DNA of 64,000 bases from contig CM073590.1 of assembly GCA_037074705.1 (NCBI GenBank), positions 119,899,600 to 119,963,599 of the forward strand. The letters run 5' to 3'. This document shows positions 54,995 through 64,000 of the stretch, piece by piece. This DNA comes from Zhengitettix transpicula. Lineage: Eukaryota > Arthropoda > Insecta > Orthoptera > Tetrigidae. The notes beneath the pieces were generated by a model, which saw only the letters and a list, made by a program, of their open reading frames with translations, was not told the origin of the DNA and ran no database searches. Position numbers and translations under genes: made by a program. Each line of letters begins with the position of its first letter. Positions within the stretch are counted from its first letter, which is position 1.

Positions 54995-56701
54995 TGTAAT
55001 AACTAAAAAAATAATTTTTTTGATTAATTCAATTTGCCCTAGGTTATGTAATAACTAAAATAATAACCACAAATTTTAAACAAACATATATAATTTATTA
55101 CCAAACTTTTACAATTAATACAAATTTAATGAAATTTTATAAAATAAGAAAAACAATTTTATTTCTCATGAAATACATTTAAATAATCGGACTCGGTACC
55201 CTCAAGGTCTTTACTGGGTTGATAAGGAAAACAACATAAATTTACAATTAAACAGATACAGTTACACTTAAATGAAAAATGAAATGAAACGAAATAAACT
55301 AAATAAACGAAATACACGAAATTAACGAAATCTGACTTTATACCCTTTAATTACAATTTACAATTATAAATTCAGAAAATGGACTTACACGTTCTTGTGT
55401 CCACCCACTCACTTCATATATGCTTAAAAGTCCCCCAGGCTGCACTCACACTGTTGACGGCGTCACCCTCACGACAAATTCGAACTCCTTTGATGGCAGT
55501 CAAACCTCCACGATAAAAACTCCCATTTGTTTACGCCTGATGTTGGCATCCCTGTGTCCTCCTGCGGACCCGCACCATCGCTCTCCCCAACCGACCAACA
55601 CTCACTATCCTGAGGTCTCTTGTCTAACTAACTGTCCGTCAAAATTGTTTCGGCCCCCATAACTTGGACCTGCGTCCGTCTCTGTGCACCATCGCTCTCC
55701 CCAGCCGACCAACACTCACTCCTTCGCCTTTTTTTTTGGGGGGGGGGTAATAGGCTACATGAGGGTAATCCACGTTGTGGCAACTCCCCTTTAATAGCAT
55801 AGGAAGGGACTTGAAAGGGGGATGCGGTAAGGTAGAAGAAGGCAGCCAAGGGTTAACTAGGGCCCCCGGGCTATGGCTTAAGGATCCTACCCGGCAATTC
55901 GCCTAAAAGTGATGCAGGGAAAAACCCTAGAAAACCTTCATCAGGTAGGTCGGGCATTTGGTACTTGTCCCACGCCCTTCCGGTAGCGGGAGAGTAGTTT
56001 TCTGTGGGGTCGCAGCATTCCCTTCTCCGTGTCTCGACCAGTTTAGGAGGCAGCTGGCCGACTCCTCCTATAGGAATAGCGGACAACTCTTACCGTATGC
56101 CCAACGTCTGCGACCCCGGAACATACACCTCTCAAAACAGGCCGAGGTGCCTCGGCATGTGGGAACCTTAGTTCAAAAAATCCAGAGAGATGTGAAGGAA
56201 TCCCCGAAGGAAGCCTCCGCCAGAGCTCTCTGGGCATGGCATGGCATGGCATGGCATCAAAAGATGATTCCGTTATGGCCTATACCATTTACTCCTTCGC
56301 CTTTATCTCTCTCTTATTTATATATCCCGGCTCCCGGAATATTTCCTTGTTTTTCACAGTTTTTTTCATTACAAGTTCGCCAACAATAACAACATCTGTT
56401 ACCATCCATTCGCTGTGCGAGCCCCTCAACCACTTATATTAAACGTCTCCTTTTAATCTAATTGCGTCGTCCATCTGTTACGATGTTTTTCTTAGGATTC
56501 CGTCGGTCTCACAATTATTTCTAAAAGCTGCCAAAATTGCACTAATTATCTGTCCTTCCATCCGCTAACAGGTCACTTACCCATAATTTTATCATTATCT
56601 TTAATGTACACACCACTCAACCGTCCCTAGTTTCTAAGTTTGTCAACAAATCTGACAAACATTAAGGACAGACTTCCTGTCCTTCTGAGCTGGTTATTAC
56701 A
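54995..56701 (-). mobile_element. LTR copy G (antisense) with a nested retroposon
   Basis: It runs TGTAATAACT ... GGTTATTACA with ATAT at 54,991-54,994 and 56,702-56,705. A second start TGTAATAACT near 55,041 follows a decayed PBS-like TTTGCCCTAGG. Landmarks are CTCAAGGTCTTTACTGGGTT and ACGAAATCTGAC near 55,327. Length is 1.7 kb because of the insertion at 55,732-56,290. Confidence 0.75.
55732..56290 (-). mobile_element. Family A retroposon inserted in LTR G with 14-bp target duplication
   Basis: The poly(T)/poly(G) edge on the left is the reverse of a poly(A) tail. The body has all family blocks and the 5' end extends to a (CATGG)n run near 56,237-56,257. ACTCCTTCGCCTTT before the tail (from 55,718) is repeated at 56,291-56,304, so this is a target site duplication made by target-primed insertion. 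It is the longest copy in the window. Confidence 0.8.
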
Positions 56702-56819
56702 ATATATTAAGGTTTAAGTAAATATAACACATCTAAGGCATAGAAAAATTTATTGACCTTTAAATAATATCAGTTTTGTATACAATTGCCTAATATTGCG
56801 TCCTCTTTCATCCATTGCT

Positions 56820-57840
56820 TTTTCTTTACACATATAACGAATTCTGCAATTGAAGTAACGTTTTAATAAAACCTTTATTAAAAATTGAGTAGTGAGTTTC
56901 CTCACCAAATTCGGCCGAATCTATTAAATAGTCGAATTCACAAAATAAAATTTGTTTATGTCCCAACATCCGGAATACCTCCACACACAATTTTAATAGT
57001 AAATTCGTCTTTCCTATGTGTGTTTCATTATTCCTCAATACTTTTTCAGCAAGTGTAAATAATTTCACAACGTCTTTAGACGAGTTGATTAACTTGTCTT
57101 TAAAGTCCTTTATTTTAATCAATCCCGTTTTTCTTTCAGAGCGAGGAGCAAGGAGAACCTCTAAACAACCTAAACACTTAAGTTTCTTTAGCACCATCCG
57201 TACAACACATATTCTACCACTTTTTCAGAATATAATGTTAATCTCTCGTATTCAGGGATGTAATCATGATCAAAATTGTGATCTGTACAAGATTTAAAAT
57301 TTTTTTTTTCAATCGGTACAACCAGAGTCCCCAAAATTCCTCACGTAGTATTGGCACTTTTGGATGGTTCTATCTGCGTAATCAAAGATTTTCTACATGC
57401 TGCTCTGAACTGTAATGCATTTGGATTATTTTGATTTCCCCCACATCTTCGTATGCAAGAAAAGAAGAGTTCTAAATGGTCCTGGCTCATTCTCCTACTT
57501 AATAAAAATTTGAGAACTGGAGAATCGTTCCACACATACTTCTCCCCAGTTGCCTCAAACTGAGAAGATCTAAAACAATCCCACACATACCCATCTTCCT
57601 CCTTGACAAATATACTAAACTCCCATCGTACAGCTTTAAATTCATAAAATCCTGTACAGATCTTTCTATTGTGTTGCATATTGTCACTATAATACATCTA
57701 AACAAGGAGTTTTTGTACCCTTGTTCATAACATTGCACGAATTCAACAAATCAAATGCTTTATCTACCATTCTTATGAACTTTACCGTGCCCTCACAATT
57801 TACAAATTCAGACAAACCCAAGTCTCTACAAAAAAATCAT
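56820..57840 (-). mobile_element. P-element-like (THAP9-type) transposase remnant
   Basis: Read on the minus strand from right to left: RDLGLSEFVNCEGTVKFIR with MVDKAFDLLNS (57,730-57,830), KICTGFYEFKAV, then MSQDHLELFFSCIRRCGGNQNNPNALQFRAA (near 57,400-57,490; two parts of one motif), then LKCLGCLEVLL and SSKDVVKLFTLAEKVLRN (56,826-57,197). The SQDHLE.FF..IR..GG..NNP.A.QF motif is diagnostic of the C-terminal half of P-element/THAP9 transposases. The N-terminal THAP finger is not seen and frames shift, so it is inactive. Possible stop-free stretches up to 123 codons indicate moderate age. Confidence 0.75.
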
Positions 57841-58009
57841 GGCATCTCCTACAGAATTGCTTAGTGTCTACCTTCATTTTCTGTGCCTCATACTGAATGT
57901 GTAGCCTCGTCATTCTATTTGCAACATGTAACCGTTCCTAGTCCAAAGCGACACAACAGCACCTCCAAAGCCTGTCAAATGACGAGTGCAGTTAGTCGCT
58001 CTAGGCTCT

Positions 58010-58130
58010 TCTTAACACCTGAAGAAAGGCACAAGGATCCCAGAAACGTTGTACAGTATTTATATTATCACTTATTTTGTCTGTATTTGGCTATCTTTGT
58101 TCTTCTTCTTATTATTATTATTATGCTGAT
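58010..58130 (+). repeat. Second fold-back family copy with CTGAAGA ... GAAACG boxes
   Basis: CACCTGAAGAAAGGCACAAG, GATCCC, AGAAACGTTG, then TTATTTTGTCTGTATTTGGC. It is the reverse of the copy at 21,340 and lacks one arm. Confidence 0.6.
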
Positions 58131-58553
58131 ACCTAAAATACGATACTACATGTGTTTTCGAACTACGATTATTACAATTGTAGGCTGAACACACGCTTGG
58201 CATGATTTATAATAACAAACAATTTATTTTAACAAAAAAACTTCAAAACTTTCACCATCAGTACCATAACACACATCGGGTTTTAGGTGAAGTGGACCGA
58301 TTAAAAAATGGCGGTCAGTGTTGTTTGTTGCTGCCACCCAGATCGCTGTAACGCTGATGTAGCCACTCTATCATGTTTATATATCTCTTTGCCAGCGACC
58401 GTGCATCTTCTTCGAGCCGATCTCGAGTCGGAATGTTCCCAGTGGAGTCAGCTAGGCCCCGTGCTCACGGAGCTACTCAAATGAAACAGAACAGGTTTGT
58501 TATTAAAATTGATAACCATTAGTGATGCAGCTGTGCACACGACAACTCAAGAA
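58131..58553. other. Spacer, nothing recognised
   Basis: Mixed composition, no ORF with domain features. Confidence 0.3.
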
Positions 58554-58568
58554 GGGATAAAAATTGAA

Positions 58569-58772
58569 GATTTAAGTATTTCCCGGTGTAGTTGGTTTTC
58601 GGTATTCACACGGGTTATTGCAACGTTTCGACGACTAAAAGCTCTGTCGTCATCTAGAAGATATAGAAAACGGGTTTTGCATATTTATATTTAAACGCAA
58701 CGTTCTTCTAGATGACGACAGAGCTTTTAGTCGTCGAAACGTTGCGTGTGAATACAGAGAACTATTTATTGA
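58569..58772. repeat. Fold-back copy with GACGAC/GTCGTC hairpins, 15-bp direct repeats
   Basis: Inverted segments ACGTTTCGACGACTAAAAGC (58,623) and GCTTTTAGTCGTCGAAACGT (58,724) surround a 60-bp centre. GGGATAAAAATTGAA occurs on both sides (58,554-58,568 and 58,773-58,787). This may be a target duplication, or a partial second element start, because the bases after the right copy also resemble the element's left end. Confidence 0.6.
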
Positions 58773-59194
58773 GGGATAAAAATTGAAATTTTCCGTGTGT
58801 GCTATGGTCAGTGCTATATTACTACCGTTAGGCCTATCATTACCGAAACAATTCATCCATATATTGAAAGAAATTCTAACCGTAGATTATTCATTTCTGC
58901 AAAAGAACTCCAAATTTCATATGCCTTAGTTGATCCTTCATAAATATGAAATTATTGTACCAAAAATAATAAATTTTTATTAATTTAAGTAATTTTTAAT
59001 ATCAAGTTCGTATTTCGATAATTAACCTAATTATATTATCATCAAAAACGTTTTCACAAGAGGAACTGGGTAATTCAAGTTCAAAGCGAATAGACACGAC
59101 GAGTCGCTTGCAACTGATTGATAACGTTACTAACACGTGTCGCAGTCTGCAGTGTCCCATTCATTTGCAAAGGTTGTCACCCATCACGGAGTAG

Positions 59195-59426
59195 GATAAA
59201 AAGTTCTCGGTTTTCACACGGATTTAATAGATTAAAACGCGACGTTTCGACGACTAAAAGCTCTGTCGTCATCTTCTGGGTATATATATAACATGAAATG
59301 GAATCATCCCGGCACTTCGCCTAGAAGCTTTTAGTGGTAGAAACGTCGCGTTTTAATCTATTAAACCCGTGGAAAAACTGAAAACTTTTTATCCAACAAT
59401 TACACCGGGAAAGTCTTCAATCTTTC
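59195..59426. mobile_element. Fold-back copy flanked by 12-bp target duplication (Penelope-like candidate)
   Basis: ATCACGGAGTAG flanks the unit at 59,183-59,194 and 59,427-59,438. Outer arms GATTTAATAGATTAAAACGC / GCGTTTTAATCTATTAAACC are inverted. The centre holds the CGACGACTAAAAGC hairpin and CCGGCACTTCGCCTAGAAGC. The right terminus ...CACCGGGAAAGTCTTCAATCTTT is the same as in the composite at 11,319-12,259. Confidence 0.65.
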
Positions 59427-59438
59427 ATCACGGAGTAG

Positions 59439-60300
59439 TGAGTGATTTGAGTCACCAATCAGTTTCTTTTGAGTAGCAAAGTTTTCCTTTGCACTGTTCT
59501 GGGCTTGAACATAATATAGCCGTGCCAAAGGTCTCTTTTGAAAAATAATTCGGTCGTGTAATGTACATTACTGTTTTTCCGAACATAAGCTTTAGTAAGA
59601 CTTCGTCCGTGACGGCCTCCAGCTTCAGGTGAAACATGCGACAAACGATGTCTGTTCATCTTCTGGTTTCGTCTCATCAAGTGGCTCCTTAATTTATGAT
59701 AATTCAGGATTGAAGATGATGGTGATAGATCCGATTTGTCATTTTCGAGTTGCAAGACTGTTTAAATATATACCGTTCCCAACCAATCAATTCGCTAAAA
59801 GTACCCAGAATCGACTTGTCCGAGTCACGTTCTCAAAGCCGAGCAACGCATCGGCGATATGGTACATGTATGTGATCTTGATAAATTTTGTAGCAGCGAA
59901 CCCGACGCAACTAGACCGTGATATACTGTTCGACGCACCAATGCTGGAATAAGCGTCCAAACTGGAGATATAGCCGACACCCTTCGTGAAAATAGTTGTA
60001 TACGTTAAACTCGCTCACTGTAATATTCGCATTACAGTTTCGTCTCTAACGTATACTTCTATCGATTGATGAAGCAGAGGTAAATTGGCGGGGACCATCC
60101 CTTGCATTCATGTTTATGTAAAGTGATAGTCATTTTCGGGTTTTATTTGACCAGTGCTCTTGAAGCACCGCCGCGTCCATACAACAGTTATGAGGCTTTC
60201 TCGTCCGCAGACGGACATGCTTCGTGAAATTCGTTACAAGGTTCGAGCTGGCTTTCAGCCCATGGCATGTTCAATATTAGCAATGTAAAGAATCCTTACA
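59439..60300. other. Unassigned, CpG-containing DNA with a nested palindrome
   Basis: Open frames exist on both strands around 59,459-59,952 without a known domain. At 59,998-60,056 two nested inverted repeats occur (GTATACGTTA/TAACGTATAC outside, ACTGTAAT/ATTACAGT inside). Confidence 0.35.
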
Positions 60301-63300
60301 TTCATTGTCCATATGGGTAGAGAGACAGTTTTCTTTTAAGAGGAGGCATAAAATCCTCCTGTCCTGAAAATTTCTAAAACCAATGCTTAGCAGTTGTAGG
60401 CCTACAATCTCATAATTTCTAATCATAGTAAATTATGAAGTCACAAAAGCTTTGGGTGCAAGTATACTTAGAAAATGGGTTATATTACGTAAATAGCTAA
60501 AATTCAGACAACATAATAAAAAAATAACATGGAACAGAAGCAAAATAAACAATGGGGAACATGAAAACTCTAAATTAAATAAAATTATGATGCCAATGTA
60601 TCCAACACAACAATCCTATTTGTGGGGAACTAACTTCACATTAGGCAAACTTTTACCCAGGCAAAACAATTTATGCATAAATTAATCTTAAAAATTATAA
60701 TGATGTTCAATATTAGCTTAATTTTTACCCTTAAGTTTCATTTTTCGAATTTCTAAACCCAACATTAAATTTGGGTTTCATGTTTAAGTTTCTATATACT
60801 GAAATACATTTTAACTACAAGATTGTTTGATGGCCCAATTATTTTATTTCATTAAGTTAAATGAAGTTTGTCAGCATATCAATGTATTTTTCTACCATCC
60901 TGATTCACTTTTTTTTTATGTTTAAGACAAGTTGATTTAATTTTTTGGATTTTAATTGGCATTATTCATGTAAGCTTTTCTTTTCCTTTTGAAGTATTAT
61001 TTTTAAAATACAATTATTTAATATTTAATGATTTATCTTATCAGGTTATAAAATACAAACACAATATATCAATTGTTTCATATGATCACAAACAGCACAT
61101 TATTATGAAAAATACAATAGAAGTTTTTATTTTCTTTATTTGTTGAAAAACCAGCTATTTGTTACTACAGAATAAGAATAGATACCTAAAATGTAAATTT
61201 ATAATTTGGTATGTCCATAGCCTTTTACTCTGGCTATATACATCAGTATATGCAATGTCACAAGATGATAAACATTTATAATTTCATTCTTTTAACAAAA
61301 AATGGTTTTTCAGATACGTTTCTAAGTAGGAATCATAAATTCATTCCAGTATAATAATATTCTGTACTATGCAAACACACAATATTCATTACAGAACATA
61401 TTTAAGCAGTCTTTAAAAACCATCACACTTTATCCTTAGCAATACATAATACACAGAAATCTAACTGTATTTTCACAGTATCACTTTTAAATTGCTTACT
61501 TAAATCATAGTAGCACTTTTCATGATACAGAAAATAATAGTATACATGATCAATAAACAATATTTTGTCAAGGTTACAATGCTCAGGAGGTATGCCATTT
61601 CACAGAATAATGCACTCGGGGTTTCTAATGTTATTTACATCGAGTTTCTTCTTGGAAGCAGCAGGAAGGCTGGGGGATAAATCTATACTGCAATTACCAA
61701 TATAGATTTTAAAGCTCTCTAACTAAATATTGCTCCTGAGAAACAGATCTACCTTAAATGACTACTAAGGTGCAGCTTGAAGACTAGCGTTATTTTCTTA
61801 TGCCAATTCATTTAGTGGTAGATAGTTAATAAAGAAGGCAATCATGAACAATGAAATATGCACTATTCAAAATACATAATGGTATCTAGTTGTTTTATGG
61901 TGCAGCAAGTCTTTTATATACTTGCATATTCACAAACTGGCAGTGAATTACTATGCATAGAGGCAAACAATTTCCTTGTATAAAATGGTTGTACTTATTT
62001 TATTACATCTGCAAAACTTTCCATTACATCAAAATCTATTTACACAGATTTAATTCAGTTCATTTAGTTTTACAACTAAATACTTGTACTTTTATATATT
62101 GCAATCAAGCTGCATGCAGCACCTGAGCAAGCAACAACCACTAAATGAATCAGCCACCAATTCTAACAAATTATTTCAATATTAAAGAAATCATAAATGA
62201 TCACTTTACTCTGGCACTTTATTAGGAATAGTGTAATTTGACTTGTAAATTTAAAACAAATTCACCACATCATCAATATGCAAAATATTCTACCAAAAAA
62301 TGAATGTATAACTATCCATTAACACAAAAAGACCTTGTCTACAATGTTTTGTTACCAACAATTATTACAAGTCAGATAAAAGAATTTAACAAGATAAAGT
62401 AAATAAATATGTGCATATACAATAAAATTATACATTAAAACCCGTTTAGATATCAGTTAAGCTAAATAATTTTAGTATTCCATACAAGTAGCAACAAAAC
62501 AACCACAGAAAGGCACAATGGAACTTATTTGAATTAATGAAGTGGAATTACATCATAATTGTTGACTTGCTCATTGTTGTAGTATCACACATGTTTTTGG
62601 AAAATGTAAAATACTTAAGTAACGAGATTAATATATAATAAACCTCACATCTGCTTAATAATCTACAAAAAAATTTAATGGAATAAATTTTTAAATACCA
62701 ATCAAATGTTTGATAAATCTCTGATTCAACCAGAAATAAATATTTTACTAAGAACGTTTAATTATAATTTTTTTTACAAAGAGTATATGTGGAAATAAAA
62801 CTCGTGGACCAAGGTGAAAAATTTCAGGTGAGAAGCAGACAATATATGAGCATTAAACCTTCAGTAAAGATATTCACAAATAGATTTCTTTCTAAACATT
62901 TGTTTTTATTACCAAGAACACTGGTTTTAAAAGATTAAATATGAAAGAAAATTTCTAAGAGGCATAAAATAAGAATTCACAAAAATCTTTCTTAAAAAAT
63001 GTCACTAAACTAACTTTCAGACACAATAAAACAAGTGATAAAAGTCAAACATTGTGTAACTGATACAAACTAGAGCAAACCAAGAATTTCTAATTAATTT
63101 TTAAAGCATTAAGTATGTTTTATCGTGCAATTAAAGTATAAAATTGATTAAAATAATTCATTATAAAAACCTTAACCTTACTTTTTATAAATAAAACCCA
63201 ATATTATATGCCTTCCTGCAGTATGTGGAAATCAGTGGTTCTCAAGTTAACATCAATGTAAAAGGTCAATGTAAAATTTGTGTAATTATATGCCACAGCA

Positions 63301-64000
63301 AAATATTTATGGTTAATTAGAAATAACAATGAAATAATACTTTACAATCAACTTAAAACACAACACCTTACACCTTTGCAAATCTTCACTTATGGTTACA
63401 TATTTTGAGTAAAAAAATATTAAAAACCAATTCACTAATTCAAGGAAGATCTTTAGATTTGGGACATAATAATAAAATGCTATGATATACAAAAAAGTAT
63501 ATTCCAGTAAATTACAATGAGTAAACTGAGAAGAGAATAAGAAATGTATATAAAAAACCTGATATTAAAGCCTGTAGACAGCTAAAGAGGAAAATTTATG
63601 ATTCACTGCAACTGAAACGTTTCAACAGAAAGTACAAATTTCTTTCTTAATTTCAAACATTGTAACACAACCACACAAAGTAAATAATTTACAATACAAC
63701 ACAGACATGAAAATTACGAACACTCAATTAAAAAAACTAAAATACATTTTTTATATTTTAAAACTTCATTATTAACGTTCACAGGGAGAAGAAAATTCAT
63801 GAAAGAAATGAATTAAGAATTTATTGTACTATTAAACTCATTAAGGACAACTCTACACATCAAAATAGTCAAAAGTACAACTTGCATAAAGAATTAATTA
63901 AATTGATTTTGTGTTCAAAATTGGAAGACAAAAAATGTGTACTGATTTGACAGCAATAGACATTTTGCAATTCAATAATTAATGGAAATTCAAAAAACAT
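60301..64000. other. TE-poor, CpG-depleted AT-rich block (possible intron or long 3' UTR)
   Basis: No ORF of note, no transposon termini, no tandem repeats. I count only 14 CG dinucleotides in these 3.7 kb, while the preceding kilobases have many. Abrupt loss of repeats and CpGs is what a transcribed, germline-methylated unit looks like in methylating insects. Strand and gene identity cannot be told from the sequence. Confidence 0.4.

Noticed and set aside
1..64000. CRISPR arrays, operons, bacterial promoters
   Set aside because: The window is clearly eukaryotic nuclear DNA; no regularly spaced repeats or prokaryotic gene structure seen.

Overview
This window looks like a piece of an insect nuclear genome. 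It is AT-rich and has long introns, and it is crowded with transposons typical of arthropods: mariner, hAT, a P-element-like transposase, LINE fragments, tRNA-derived SINEs and solo LTRs. The only gene that can be read end to end is an arthropod-type clip-domain serine protease. The order is not certain. The TE load and intron sizes suggest a large, possibly hemimetabolous (polyneopteran) genome, but that is inference.

Gene content. One secreted clip-domain trypsin-like protease runs on the + strand from 28,806 to 53,266. It has seven coding exons whose splice phases all agree, giving 351 residues: signal peptide, six-cysteine clip domain, linker with an activation site, and a complete chymotrypsin-fold catalytic domain (His153, Asp202, Ser303). 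Its sequence style resembles the insect venom-protease-like/CLIPB group, which acts in haemolymph cascades (prophenoloxidase or Toll activation). A second gene is probably entered at the left edge. A first coding exon on the minus strand (1,692-1,948) starts with a SUMO-interacting-motif-like sequence, has plausible splice sites and a possible upstream 5' UTR exon, and the gene would continue leftwards. From about 60.3 kb to the end the sequence becomes TE-poor, ORF-poor and strongly CpG-depleted, as expected of an intron or long 3' UTR of a germline-methylated gene.

Layout. 1-0.6 kb: LINE reverse transcriptase remnant. 1.7-2.6 kb: start of the minus-strand gene. 3.35-4.56 kb and 6.05-8.06 kb: two decayed mariners, the second split by a non-autonomous hAT. 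9.76-12.3 kb: a MITE, a fold-back, a 50-bp tandem repeat and a composite palindrome. 12-25 kb: mostly unrecognised AT-rich DNA with small repeats and a hairpin. 25.3-27.9 kb: an inverted pair of LTRs. 28.8-53.3 kb: the protease gene, with SINEs, solo LTRs, nested poly(A) retroposons, a 1.8-kb hAT and a LINE in its introns. 53.5-60 kb: more retroposons and LTRs, a P-element-like transposase remnant and fold-back repeats.

Most unusual signals. (1) Several fold-back repeats share a CTGANGA-like box about 15-25 nt before GAAAC, as in hammerhead ribozymes of Penelope-like elements. Two of them share a terminus and lie between direct repeats of 12 and 14 bp, which points to retrotransposition. (2) At least seven LTRs of one family sit at ATAT targets, several inside (AT)n tracts, and several carry an LTR-PBS-stub structure. 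(3) A solo LTR of that family ends 21 bp before the exon 3 acceptor of the protease gene.
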